A stretch of DNA of 64,000 nt from NCBI RefSeq assembly GCF_019303475.1, contig NZ_JABLSI010000008.1, positions 123,998 to 187,997 on the forward strand. The letters run 5' to 3'. The DNA comes from Streptomyces sp. JJ38. GTDB taxonomy: Bacteria > Actinomycetota > Actinomycetes > Streptomycetales > Streptomycetaceae. Of the stretch, positions 43,362 to 51,972 are shown in pieces. Under the pieces are notes generated by a model. It searched no databases, was not told the origin of the DNA, and was given only the letters and a program-made list of their open reading frames with translations. The translations under genes were made by a program, and so were the position numbers. Numbering within the stretch: position 1 is the first letter of the stretch; each line of letters starts with the position of its first letter.

Positions 43362-43389
43362 GGCCCACCGTCCTTGCTGACGGTGGGCC
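43362..43389 (+). terminator. Perfect hairpin between peptide and cyclase genes
   Basis: GGCCCACCGTC (43362-43372) pairs exactly with GACGGTGGGCC (43379-43389) with a 6-base loop. It lies 13 bases past the peptide stop and 25 bases before the cyclase TTG. It probably acts as an attenuator or mRNA stabiliser, giving more peptide than enzyme. Confidence 0.7.
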
Positions 43390-43414
43390 GTTCCATTCCG
43401 AGAGGAGAACTCCC

Positions 43415-44998
43415 TTGCTCAAGTTCAGTATTGCGCGGGCCAGCTTGGAGCGCGGCCCGGTCGAGTGGACATGGACCGGCCACGAGTGGCGGCACGGCTC
43501 ATCCCGCATCGAGCCGTACGAGCACCCGGCCACCTGCCACGAAATGATCACCGACGGAACGGCGGTGGCGGTGGTCTCGACAGAACGCGGACGCGGAGCC
43601 GATCCGTCTCCCGGCGGGCCGCCGGTCCGCATGGCCCCGGACGCCTACCGAGCACGTCTGCGGGTCGCCTGCCACGGGGCGTTGGACTGGACAGCCATCG
43701 AGCTGACGCCCCGGACGGCGACAGTCCGAGCGGGCGCGTGGGCCGTGGCGCCGCTCTATCTCGCCAGCAGCAAGGGCACATTCGACGGCTCATGGGACCT
43801 GGCCGACCTCCGCGAACACTGCCGGGTCGGCGCCCTGGTGGACCGCGAGATTGCCCGTCTGCTGCGGCTCCAGCATCGGTACACCCACGACACCCTGTGG
43901 CAGGGTGTGCACCGGCTCACGGAGCGCTCCACCGCGTCGTGGACCGCCGCTGGCCTCACGCTGGCCTACCCGCCGGGGGCTCCACACACCGAGCCTCGCG
44001 CCCTGCGGCCGGGCACGGACGTGCTCGACGCCTACGAACAGCTTCTCGCACAGGCGATCACGCGACGGCACTTCGTCCCGGACCACGCCGCCGTGGAGTT
44101 GTCCGGTGGGATGGACTCGGCGAACGTCGCAGCCAGCCTCGCCGCACCCGACCGCCCGGAGATCACAGCCGCCGCCATGCTCCTCGGCGGTGAGGCCCGC
44201 GAGCAGCAGATCCGCCGCCGCAAGGAGATGATCAGCGCCTTCGGAGTCGCACGGGACGTGTGCACGGACGTGATGGCGCATCTGCCGCTCAACCCCGCTG
44301 GCCGACGCGCGAACGGCCAGGCGGTCAGCCCGTATGACGACCCCTGGACCGAGGCGGAAGAAGTCATGATGCGCGTCCTGACACGGGCGGGCGTCCGGTG
44401 GTCATTCGGCGGCACGGGCGGAGACGAGCTCACCTCTCTACGTGACGACGAACGCCCGCCCGCTGGGGAGGTCCCGGCCCCGGGACCCTGGACCGGGAAG
44501 CGGACGCTGGCCGTCGTGGACCACGTCAACGACGGCATCGCACCGTCCCCGGTGCTGTACGACAGCACGCTCCTGGCGTTCGCGTGCCGCACCCCGCAAT
44601 TCATGCGCAACGGGCTGTGGCCCGTATCGCCACTCACAGACCCGGAGTTGATCAGATTCGCAGAATGGCTACCGCGCCCCTGGCGGGAACACAAAGCATT
44701 GAACAGACTTCGCCTGGCCCGCCTCGGCCTGTCCCCGGAAGCCGTTCATGCACCGATCCCGGAAAACTTCGTCCATGCGATGAACGCCGCGATGCGCCGC
44801 TACGTCGTCCCGTTCCTGGAATCCATGGTAGGGGAAGGCGCCGCGTTGATTGACGCTGGATTCGTTGACGGAAACGGACTCGCGAAGACGGTGGACTCGG
44901 AGGTCCTGAAAGGTCCGCACGGGGAGATGGATCGGACGCTGTTTCACATCGCGTCCACCGAGATTGGCTTGCGTGGGATGTCAGGCGGGGGTGAGTAG
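43415..44998 (+). CDS. Asparagine-synthetase-like protein, lasso/beta-lactam cyclase type
   Basis: A 527-residue protein. The C-terminal half has the ATP pyrophosphatase motif SGGMDSA at residues 230-236 and FGGTGGDEL near residue 330, as in asparagine synthetase B, lasso cyclases and beta-lactam synthetases. The N-terminal half is a vestigial Ntn-like domain without the catalytic Cys2 of glutaminases. It would adenylate a carboxylate and couple it to an amine, making an amide ring. TTG 43415 has GAGAGGAGAAC upstream. Context suggests the substrate is the peptide at 43223. Confidence 0.8.
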   Translation: MLKFSIARASLERGPVEWTWTGHEWRHGSSRIEPYEHPATCHEMITDGTAVAVVSTERGRGADPSPGGPPVRMAPDAYRARLRVACHGALDWTAIELTPRTATVRAGAWAVAPLYLASSKGTFDGSWDLADLREHCRVGALVDREIARLLRLQHRYTHDTLWQGVHRLTERSTASWTAAGLTLAYPPGAPHTEPRALRPGTDVLDAYEQLLAQAITRRHFVPDHAAVELSGGMDSANVAASLAAPDRPEITAAAMLLGGEAREQQIRRRKEMISAFGVARDVCTDVMAHLPLNPAGRRANGQAVSPYDDPWTEAEEVMMRVLTRAGVRWSFGGTGGDELTSLRDDERPPAGEVPAPGPWTGKRTLAVVDHVNDGIAPSPVLYDSTLLAFACRTPQFMRNGLWPVSPLTDPELIRFAEWLPRPWREHKALNRLRLARLGLSPEAVHAPIPENFVHAMNAAMRRYVVPFLESMVGEGAALIDAGFVDGNGLAKTVDSEVLKGPHGEMDRTLFHIASTEIGLRGMSGGGE

Positions 44999-45523
44999 AA
45001 GCTGCGCGAGGTGCGGAAGCGGCTCAGCCCTGCGCCCCAGCATGTACGCGTCTTCCCCGTAGCGCTCCGCCTGGTGGACGATCCGCCAGCCCTGAACGTC
45101 GCAGTAGTACCGCAGCAACCCAGGGTCAGGGCCGACCGCACGTCGGACCCATTCCCGGCCGGTCGCGGCGGCCCGGTCCACCGCCCACCAGGCGAGCAGG
45201 GAGCCCACGCGCTGACCGGCGAACTCCGGGTGTGTCACGGTCGTGTTGAGGAAGTACGCGGGCTGCGCCTGCTCTTCCTCGGTCCAGCCCCACGACGGCG
45301 TCTGTTCTCCGAGCGTCGTCCGGCCGATCACGCGCCCCGCCTCCGTCGTCACGACCCACACGGGCGTGTCCGGCGCGGCTGCCTGGCAGCCGGACTCCTC
45401 GGCGAACCGTTCCCAGCCCTGAGCGCCCCTGACGCCCTGCTCAGCCATCCAGTGTGCGCGCGCTCGCGTCAGCTCCTCGACCGCTTCTCGGTCGGCCGTT
45501 GTCGCTCGGCGGATCACGAACAT
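44981..45523 (-). CDS. GNAT-family acetyltransferase
   Basis: A 180-residue GNAT protein: MFVIRRATTADREAVEELTR, VWVVTTEAGRVIGRTTLGE, FLNTTVTHPEFAGQRVGSLLAWWAVDRA and YYCDVQGWRIVHQ. The V-x-x-x-x-R/Q-G-x-G/A acetyl-CoA region reads FAGQRVGSLL. ATG 45523 has GGGAGT upstream. It converges on the cyclase gene with an 18-base overlap. Some lasso loci (albusnodin) carry an acetyltransferase; whether this one modifies the peptide, or is just a neighbour, is open. Confidence 0.82.
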   Translation of the reverse strand: MFVIRRATTADREAVEELTRARAHWMAEQGVRGAQGWERFAEESGCQAAAPDTPVWVVTTEAGRVIGRTTLGEQTPSWGWTEEEQAQPAYFLNTTVTHPEFAGQRVGSLLAWWAVDRAAATGREWVRRAVGPDPGLLRYYCDVQGWRIVHQAERYGEDAYMLGRRAEPLPHLAQLLLTPA

Positions 45524-45812
45524 CGCAGACTCCCTTCCAACGGATGGGCAGGCACCAGCGTAGTCCGGCCGACCCCTCGCCCGCCGCGTGCCGAGAGTGG
45601 TTGTCCCGTCGGCGGGGTAGCTGCCGTGGGCCTCTCCGGCGCTCCCCGGCGCCGTCCACGCCAGCGGCTCAGACCACATGACAGACGCCCAACAGCCGGA
45701 CACCGCCGACAGGCAGACAGCCAAGAGTCAAACCAGGGATCACACCACGTAGCCACGGCGTCTCGCCGTTCACCGGCGGCTCGGCGACGCTCCGGTCCCG
45801 GCCGGAGACCCC

Positions 45813-46475
45813 CTACGCGCCGGTCCCGACCCCCGCCGGACTGCGGGGACCGCCGCGGCCGGGGGCCGGGCCCACATCCTCGCCCCGGGACGGCACCCCA
45901 CGGCCGGACGGCTCCTGCCGGTGGCGCAACGCGGCCCGGCCGCCCCCCGCCGGCCCCTCACCCTCGTCACCGTCCCCCTCGGCGGCCGGCGGTCGGACCG
46001 CCCGCCGTATCCGGCGCCGTACCACCGGGTACAGGAACGCGTGCACGAGTCCGGCGCCCGTGGTGTTGAGGATCAGGGCGTCGACGTCGGCGCTCTGGCC
46101 CGGCACGGTCGTCCTGACCACCTCGATGCCCAGGGAGAGCACCGCCGTCACCGATACGGTCCGGACGAAGGTCAGCACCCGCGGCGCCGGCAGCCCGGCG
46201 GCCAACGGCAGCAGGAAACCGAGCGGGGCGAGCAGCAGCAGGCCCGCGCCCAGCGAGAGCACGGCCTCGGCCGCCCCGCCGAGCCAGACGGAGCGGATCG
46301 TGTCGAACGGCGTCAGGTTCGCCGGTTCGACCCAGGGCACCGTGCGCGGGCGCAGCGTGGCCAGGCCGACGGCGAGCAGATATCCGCCGAGGACGACGCG
46401 CCCCGTGGTCCGGAGGCGGGCGGCGGCTCGGCCTTCGGCTCGGCCGGTGCGGCGGTGGGGTTCCTCGTGGGGCAC
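45813..46475 (-). CDS. VanZ-like membrane protein
   Basis: A 220-residue protein with four hydrophobic segments: VLGGYLLAVGLATLRP, AEAVLSLGAGLLLLAPLGFLLPL, FVRTVSVTAVLSLGIEVVR and VDALILNTTGAGLVHAFLYP, with the SADVDALILNTTGA motif typical of VanZ-like proteins. The C-terminal 60 residues are charged and disordered. VanZ proteins affect glycopeptide resistance and wall lipid handling in some bacteria; its role here is unknown. GTG 46475 is used, 48 bases after the lipoprotein gene. Confidence 0.82.
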   Translation of the reverse strand: MPHEEPHRRTGRAEGRAAARLRTTGRVVLGGYLLAVGLATLRPRTVPWVEPANLTPFDTIRSVWLGGAAEAVLSLGAGLLLLAPLGFLLPLAAGLPAPRVLTFVRTVSVTAVLSLGIEVVRTTVPGQSADVDALILNTTGAGLVHAFLYPVVRRRIRRAVRPPAAEGDGDEGEGPAGGGRAALRHRQEPSGRGVPSRGEDVGPAPGRGGPRSPAGVGTGA

Positions 46476-46523
46476 GAGCAGAACGACGCCGGGGTGCGCC
46501 CTCGCGGTTCCGGGCGGCGGCCG

Positions 46524-47186
46524 TCAGAGTGGCACGCCCGCCGATTCCGCCGTCTCGGTCCGGGTGCGCAGGGCGGTGCTGCACTCGTAGCGCCGCACCT
46601 CGCTGCCCTCCGACGCCCCGACCCCGGTGCCGAAGGCCGGTCCGCCGAGCAGGATGCCCCGGCCGCTGTCGGCGAGCTGGGTGTCGGCGAACGTGCAGAC
46701 CAGCTGGGCGAGGGCGAAGCTCGGCAACGCGGACGGCGGTCGGCTGAGCCGCAGCGCCGCCCGCTCGTCGCCCGCCGCCGGCCCCTCGACCAGCAGGTCG
46801 TCGGGGACCGCGGTGGTGAAACCGGCCGCCACCTCCACGTCGCGCGGGTTGCGGCGCAGCTCCCGCAGCAGGGTGCGGGCCAGCTCGACCCGGTCCCTGA
46901 CCCCGTCCCCCGAGGGCAGCTCCAGCCGCCGCCGCACGTCCACCACCCGGCCGCTGCACACCAGCGCGACCCGCACCTCGCTGGCACCCTCGCTCGGCAC
47001 GCCGCTCGCTCCGCCGCGGACCCCGCAGGCGACCCGGCTCGGCGCGGACCCGGCGTCCACCGGCACCGGGGTGGCGCGGATGCCGCACCCCGCCAGCGCC
47101 ACACCCGCCAGCAGCGCCGCCACGCCCCGGCGAACCCCGGCCATGCGGCGGCCCCCGGCCATGCCGCTGCCTCTCGCCCCGTTCAC
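46524..47186 (-). CDS. Lipoprotein of the AfsQ locus
   Basis: A 220-residue lipoprotein: ALLAGVALAGCGI provides the lipobox. The rest has strands and helices such as LERVELARTLLREL and ALAQLVCTFADTQL, with four cysteines in the mature part. Translation starts at GTG 47186, which overlaps the sensor kinase stop (GTGA). From memory S. coelicolor carries a lipoprotein gene (afsQ3) at this place. It is probably an accessory of AfsQ1/Q2 signalling. I leave the symbol open. Confidence 0.8.
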   Translation of the reverse strand: MNGARGSGMAGGRRMAGVRRGVAALLAGVALAGCGIRATPVPVDAGSAPSRVACGVRGGASGVPSEGASEVRVALVCSGRVVDVRRRLELPSGDGVRDRVELARTLLRELRRNPRDVEVAAGFTTAVPDDLLVEGPAAGDERAALRLSRPPSALPSFALAQLVCTFADTQLADSGRGILLGGPAFGTGVGASEGSEVRRYECSTALRTRTETAESAGVPL

Positions 47187-48811
47187 CTGCGATCCTCCCC
47201 GTCTCCCTCGTCGCCCCGGCCCGACCCGCCGTCCTCCCGGTGGCCCGTGCGGGGGCCGCCCGCGCCCTGGGCCGGGGCGTCGGCCTCGTCCTCGTCGTCC
47301 TCGTCGTCCTCGCGCGGTGTGAGCCCGCTGGCGTCCCGGGGCAGCCGCAGCGTGAAGACGGCACCGCTTCCCGGAGCGTTCCGCGCGGTGATCTCCCCGC
47401 CGTGGATGTGGGCGTTCTCCAGGGCGATGGACAGCCCGAGGCCGCTGCCCTCCGAACGCGGCCGCGAGGCGCTCGCCTTGTAGAACCGGTCGAAGACGTG
47501 GGGGAGCACCTCCTCGGGGATGCCGGGGCCGCGGTCGGCCACCTCGATCGTCACCAGCTCGGCGCCGTCGTCCCCCGTCTCGGTGCACACCGACACCCGC
47601 ACCGGGGAGCCGCCGTGCTTGAGCGCGTTCCCGATGAGGTTGGCCAGGATGACGTCGAGTCGGCGCGGGTCCAGCCGGGCCCGCACGCCCAGCGGGGCGT
47701 CGAGTTCGACGGCGTCCAGCCAGGCGCGGGCGTCCATGCAGGCCATCACCTGCTCGGCGACGTCCACGTCGTCCAGCACCAGGCGTGCGGTGCCCGCGTC
47801 GAAGCGGGTGACCTCCATCAGGTTCTCGACCAGCTCGTTCAGTCTGCGGGTCTCGCTGACGACGAGGGCGACCGCCGGCTCGATCATCGGGTCGAGGTTG
47901 TCCTGCTCGTCCTCCAGGACCTCCGTCACGGCGGAGATGGCCGTCAGCGGGGTGCGCAGCTCGTGTGACATGTCGGCCACGAAGCGGCGGCTCGACTGCT
48001 CCCGGGCGCTCAGATCCTCGACGCGCCGTTCCAGGGAGGCGGCGGCGGAGTTGAACGTCCGGGAGAGGTCGGCCAGCTCGTCGGTGCCGGAGACGGTCAG
48101 CCGGGTGTCCAGCCGGCCCTCGCCGAGCCGCCGGGCCGCGTCCCCGAGCCGCTGTACGGGCCGCAGCACCGTGGAGGCGGCGGCCTGCGCCAGCAGTATC
48201 GAGCCCAGCACCGCGAAGGCGCTGGCGATCGCCAGGGACCAGGCCAGGGAGTTGAGATCGTCCTGCTCGGGCTCCAGCGACTTGAACAAATAGCCGGTCG
48301 GCCCGTCGCCGATGACGGTCGCCCCGGCCACCAGGTACGGGGTGTCGCCCTGGGTGACGCGCTGCCAGTAGAGGTGGTAGGGCGCCGTGTTGCCCGCGGT
48401 GAGCGGCCGCACCTCGCTCACCGCGTCCTGCAGCTTGCCCGGGACGTCGTCGAGGGTGAAGCCGTCGTCCGAGGTGACCACGCAGCGCAGGCCGTCGCGC
48501 TGCTGGTCGATCAGCAGTACCTGGTAGTTCTGCGTGGTGTCGGCCATCGCGTTGGCCGCGTCACGCAGCTGGTCGCAGCGCGGGTCGGGCGGGAGCGTGC
48601 CGGCGTGGTCGCCCAGCATCTTGCTGAAGTCGCCCAGTGCGGCGTTCTGGGCGCGGGTGAGGACGGCGTCCCGATTGAGCCAGTAGGCGATGCCGCTGAC
48701 CGCGACGGCCGCGGTCAGCGCCGTCACCGCGAACACCACGACGAGCCGCAGCCGCAGGCTCGGCAGTATCCCGCCCAGCCGGTGCCGCACCCGGCCGGGG
48801 AGACGCCTCAC
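47183..48811 (-). CDS. afsQ2: AfsQ2-type sensor histidine kinase
   Basis: A 542-residue membrane kinase. First helix LVVVFAVTALTAAVAVSGIAYWL, then an outer sensor domain of about 145 residues, second helix LAWSLAIASAFAVLGSILLA, HAMP domain (VLRPVQRLGDAARRLGEGRLD), H box FVADMSHELRTPLTAI, N box LIGNALKHG, and G boxes DRGPGIPEE and GSGLGLSIA. The acidic C-terminal tail is disordered. GTG 48811 overlaps the regulator stop. It senses an unknown signal and phosphorylates AfsQ1. Confidence 0.88.
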   Translation of the reverse strand: MRRLPGRVRHRLGGILPSLRLRLVVVFAVTALTAAVAVSGIAYWLNRDAVLTRAQNAALGDFSKMLGDHAGTLPPDPRCDQLRDAANAMADTTQNYQVLLIDQQRDGLRCVVTSDDGFTLDDVPGKLQDAVSEVRPLTAGNTAPYHLYWQRVTQGDTPYLVAGATVIGDGPTGYLFKSLEPEQDDLNSLAWSLAIASAFAVLGSILLAQAAASTVLRPVQRLGDAARRLGEGRLDTRLTVSGTDELADLSRTFNSAAASLERRVEDLSAREQSSRRFVADMSHELRTPLTAISAVTEVLEDEQDNLDPMIEPAVALVVSETRRLNELVENLMEVTRFDAGTARLVLDDVDVAEQVMACMDARAWLDAVELDAPLGVRARLDPRRLDVILANLIGNALKHGGSPVRVSVCTETGDDGAELVTIEVADRGPGIPEEVLPHVFDRFYKASASRPRSEGSGLGLSIALENAHIHGGEITARNAPGSGAVFTLRLPRDASGLTPREDDEDDEDEADAPAQGAGGPRTGHREDGGSGRGDEGDGEDRR

Positions 48812-49494
48812 TGGGGTGCGTCCAGCCGGTACCCGACACCCCGCACGGTACGGATGAGGGTCGGGGAGGAGGGCACGTCCTCCACCTTCGCCCGCAGCCG
48901 CTGGACACAGGCGTCCACCAGCCGGGAGTCGCCGAGGTAGTCGTGCTCCCACACCAGGCGCAGCAGCTGCTGCCGCGAGAGCGCCTGCCCGGGGCGGCGG
49001 CTCAGCTCCAGCAGCAGCCGCAGCTCGGTCGGGGTGAGCTGGAGGTCGTCACCGTTCTTCGTCACCGTCATGGCGGCGCGGTCGATGGTGACCGTGCCGA
49101 ACGTGGCCGAGTCGTTGGCCTCCCGTTCGCCGCGGCGCATCACGGCCCGGATACGGGCGTCCAGCACCCGGCCCTGCACCGGCTTGACGACGTAGTCGTC
49201 GGCACCCGACTCCAGGCCCACGACGACGTCGATGTCGTCGCTGCGGGCGGTCAGCAGGATGATGGGGAGCTGGTCGGTGCGGCGGATGCGCCGGCAGACC
49301 TCGAACCCGTCGATCCCGGGCAGCATCACGTCGAGCACGATCAGGTCCGGTCGTTGCTCGCGCAGCAGTTTGAGCCCGTCCTCGCCGGAGGCGGCGGTCA
49401 CCACACGGTGGCCCTGGCGGGTCAGACCCATCTCCAGGGCGGTACGGACTGCGTCGTCATCCTCGATCAGCAACAGGAAAGGCACGCGCGTCAT
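48808..49494 (-). CDS. afsQ1: AfsQ1 response regulator
   Basis: A 228-residue OmpR-family regulator. Receiver: LLLIEDDDAVRTALEMGLTR, DLIVLDVMLPGIDGFEVC with the phosphorylated Asp, LLTARSDD, and VVKPVQ. DNA-binding domain: LTPTELRLLLELSRRPGQAL, RLVWEHDYLGDSRLVDACVQRLR and VRGVGYRLDAP. AfsQ1 globally controls antibiotic and nutrient genes in S. coelicolor. GTG 49485 would give the usual 225-residue length and is an alternative start to ATG 49494. An AfsQ1-type box lies 105 bases upstream. Confidence 0.9.
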   Translation of the reverse strand: MTRVPFLLLIEDDDAVRTALEMGLTRQGHRVVTAASGEDGLKLLREQRPDLIVLDVMLPGIDGFEVCRRIRRTDQLPIILLTARSDDIDVVVGLESGADDYVVKPVQGRVLDARIRAVMRRGEREANDSATFGTVTIDRAAMTVTKNGDDLQLTPTELRLLLELSRRPGQALSRQQLLRLVWEHDYLGDSRLVDACVQRLRAKVEDVPSSPTLIRTVRGVGYRLDAPQ

Positions 49495-49598
49495 TCTGGC
49501 CCATCCGGCCGTACAAGTTCGACCGCCCGGTCCACCGGACCGCGTCCGAGGGCCCTCGCGAGGCCCCCGGCACTCGCTCCAACAGGGTGCCGGGGCTT

Positions 49599-49614
49599 GT
49601 GACACCGCTGTGAC
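49599..49614. promoter_or_regulatory. AfsQ1 box GTGAC-N6-GTGAC
   Basis: GTGAC (49599-49603), six bases, GTGAC (49610-49614). It fits the published AfsQ1 consensus GTnAC-n6-GTnAC exactly and lies between afsQ1 and the divergent sigQ, about 88 bases before the sigQ start. Confidence 0.75.
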
Positions 49615-49701
49615 AGTCGGGGGACTCCGCCATGAAACTGGCCCGGCAGTGTGTTCTTCACACGGCAAGCGATCCGCTGGCTTGAACGAGGGAGGCGCGA
49701 G

Positions 49702-50517
49702 ATGACAGCACTGCGTGAGCTGAGCGGCCACACCGGAACGACGGCGCCGTCCGCCGGGAACGGCAGCTCAGTCCGTCACACGCGTCGTCACGCCTCCGCG
49801 GTTCCCGCCCAGCGGAACTCGGGACGCAACACCGCCGAGAACTCCGGTGCCGTGAGCGGGCGGGGGTGCGCTCGCGGCACCGGACGGCAGCGTCCGGCCC
49901 ACCTCACCGCCGTCCCCGCACCGGAGGCCACGCCGACCGGTACGACGGCGGCCGGGGTCGGCCGGCCCGCGCTGCCCGAGAACTCGATCTCCGAGGCCGA
50001 GTTCACCGCCTACGTGCGGGAGCGTCGATCCGCGCTGTTCGCGACGGCCTACCACCTCACCGGCGACCGGTACGAGGCGGAGGACCTGCTGCAGAGCGCG
50101 CTGTTCTCCACCTACCGGGCCTGGGAGCGGATCAGCGACAAGGCCGCAGTCGGCGGCTACCTGCGCCGCACCATGACCAACCTGCACATCAGCGCGTGGC
50201 GCCGCCGCAAGCTCAACGAGTACCCGACGGAGGAGCTGCCCGAGACGCCGTCCACCGGCGACGTCGACGCGATGCGCGGCACCGAGCTGCGCGCCGTCCT
50301 GTGGCAGGCCCTGGCCCGGCTGCCCGAGACGCAGCGCACCATGCTCGTGCTGCGCTACTACGAGGGCCGCACGGACCCGGAGATCGCCGACATCCTCGAC
50401 ATAAGCGTCGGCACGGTGAAGAGCAGCATCTGGCGCTCGCTGCGCCGACTGCGTGACGACGAGGCGCTGGCCCAGGGACGGGACCAGCGCGAGTGCTTCG
50501 ACGAACTGGTCGCCTGA
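49702..50517 (+). CDS. sigQ: SigE-family ECF sigma factor SigQ
   Basis: A 271-residue sigma factor. The first 100 residues are a low-complexity extension; region 2 follows (EFTAYVRERRSALFATAYHL, DRYEAEDLLQSALFSTYRAWERI, GYLRRTMTNLHISAWRRRK) and region 4 (LPETQRTMLVLRYYEGRTDPEIAD, TVKSSIWRSLRRLRDD). It is the SigQ of the afsQ1-afsQ2 locus, divergent from afsQ1. ATG 49702 has GGGAGG upstream. In S. coelicolor, SigQ interplays with AfsQ1 in controlling antibiotics; expected here too. Confidence 0.88.
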   Translation: MTALRELSGHTGTTAPSAGNGSSVRHTRRHASAVPAQRNSGRNTAENSGAVSGRGCARGTGRQRPAHLTAVPAPEATPTGTTAAGVGRPALPENSISEAEFTAYVRERRSALFATAYHLTGDRYEAEDLLQSALFSTYRAWERISDKAAVGGYLRRTMTNLHISAWRRRKLNEYPTEELPETPSTGDVDAMRGTELRAVLWQALARLPETQRTMLVLRYYEGRTDPEIADILDISVGTVKSSIWRSLRRLRDDEALAQGRDQRECFDELVA

Positions 50518-50543
50518 GACCGGGATCGTCGAGGGCGCGCAAG

Positions 50544-50612
50544 GGGGAGCGCGCAGGGGGGAACGGGGGGAACGGGGGAAACGGGGGAGAGAACGGGGGA
50601 AAGAGGGGGAGA
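50544..50612 (+). repeat. G-rich tract with ACGGGGGA-like units
   Basis: About ten runs of four or more G, several in (GA)ACGGGGGA units. It lies just past the sigQ stop. It could fold as a G-quadruplex in the RNA or non-template strand and might end or stabilise the transcript. Confidence 0.45.
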
Positions 50613-50680
50613 ACACGGGTGCGGCCGACCGGGGGGTCCGGCCGTGCCCGTTCTCCGCGTTCAGGGCGGGTTCTCCGCGG

Positions 50681-51193
50681 TCAGGGCCCACTTCGGCGCG
50701 TCCGCCCCGGGCCGGACGGGTCGGAAGCGGGACGCCGTCCGGGGCCGGACCCGGCAGGCCGCTCGGCCTCCGCACCCCGCGCGTGGGCGTCCGCCGCCCG
50801 CGCCCGCTCCGCCCGCACCCGCCGGTAGCTCCACGCCAGCAGCACCCACAGGACGACGCCCGAGACGATCAGGCTCGTCCCCGCGCTCCAGCCGCCCAGC
50901 GGCAGCCCCGGAACCAGCGCCCACACCAGCCCGGCGCCGATCAGCGCCAGCCCCACCAGAGTGGACCAGGCCAGCCGCCAGTTCGATGACACGCTCTGCT
51001 CGGCCGCATCCATCGCCCGCTCCCGCACCGGCTCCACATGCCGCTCCAGGGCGGGGACGGCCCGGGCCAGCAGCACCATTCCGGCGAACACCGTGAGCAG
51101 CCCGGGCCCCGGTAGCGCGAGCATCACGATCCCGGCCAGCAGCAACACACCGCCGAGCGTCACCAGCACCACACGTTTGACGTGTCCCACCAT
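50681..51193 (-). CDS. PGPGW-family membrane protein 1
   Basis: A 170-residue protein with about four hydrophobic segments: VVLVTLGGVLLLAGIVMLALPGPGLLTVFAGMVLLA, LAWSTLVGLALIGAGLVWALVPGLPLGGW, and LIVSGVVLWVLLAWSYR. The LPGPG motif defines the putative transmembrane PGPGW family. ATG 51193 is used; upstream residues are not conserved. It is a tandem paralogue of 51299-51757. Function unknown. The C-terminal tail is disordered and basic. Confidence 0.8.
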   Translation of the reverse strand: MVGHVKRVVLVTLGGVLLLAGIVMLALPGPGLLTVFAGMVLLARAVPALERHVEPVRERAMDAAEQSVSSNWRLAWSTLVGLALIGAGLVWALVPGLPLGGWSAGTSLIVSGVVLWVLLAWSYRRVRAERARAADAHARGAEAERPAGSGPGRRPASDPSGPGRTRRSGP

Positions 51194-51298
51194 CGCCGCC
51201 GTCCCGTCGTCGCGTCGGCCCGTCGGGGCCCACGCTAGGCGCGCGGGACGTGGGCGGCCACGGCAACGGCCGCCGGACGGCGGTCCGGGCGGCACGTG

Positions 51299-51757
51299 TC
51301 AGGCGGAGCGCTCGGCCGCCAGTTCCGTCGCGGGGACGGGCTCACCGTTCGCCGCCGGGGCGCTCGCGCCGGAGTGCTGCGCGCGGTAGCTCCACACCAG
51401 CAGGGCGAAGAGGATGACGCTGGAGACGATGAGACCGGCCCCCGCCGCCCAGCCGGAGAAGGGGAGCTGCGGGATCAGGGCGAGGCCGACGACGATGCCG
51501 GAGGCCAGCAGCCCCAGGCCCGCCAGCACGGAACCGGCGATCCGCAGCGGGGAGGCCACGCTGTCGGCGGCCGCCTTCATCGCGCGGGCGCGCACCGGCT
51601 CGACGTACCGCTCGACGGCGGGCACCGCGCGCGACAGCAGCACCAGGCCCGCCAGCACCAGCAGCAGCCCCGGGCCCGGCAGCACCAGCAGCGCCACCCC
51701 CGTCACCAGCAGCAAGCCGCCGACCGTGCCCAACGCCACCCGCTTGACGTGTCCCAC
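51299..51757 (-). CDS. PGPGW-family membrane protein 2
   Basis: A 152-residue protein with VGHVKRVALGTVGGLLLVTG, LLVLPGPGLLLVLAGLVLLS and IAGSVLAGLGLLASGIVVGL, then ALIPQLPFSGWAAG and a last helix. Closely related to 50681-51193, from which it is separated by about 105 bases; both start (V/M)xGHVKRV, so they arose by tandem duplication. GTG 51757 is used. Function unknown. Confidence 0.8.
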   Translation of the reverse strand: MGHVKRVALGTVGGLLLVTGVALLVLPGPGLLLVLAGLVLLSRAVPAVERYVEPVRARAMKAAADSVASPLRIAGSVLAGLGLLASGIVVGLALIPQLPFSGWAAGAGLIVSSVILFALLVWSYRAQHSGASAPAANGEPVPATELAAERSA

Positions 51758-51972
51758 GTTTCCCGTCCCGTCCCCGTTCGATCCGTATGTCCGGCCGCTC
51801 GCGTGCCGGCCTCTCGGGCGTGCCGCGCCCCGCGGTGAGGGCGGGGACCGTCGGAAACGATGGCACACGGTCGTCGTCCGCGGCCACGCGCCCCCTGGTG
51901 GATCGCGTCACGGCGGCGGCAGCTAAGACGCGGAGACCGGTCCGATGGTTCACCCGCGCGGGTGCGGAGGTG

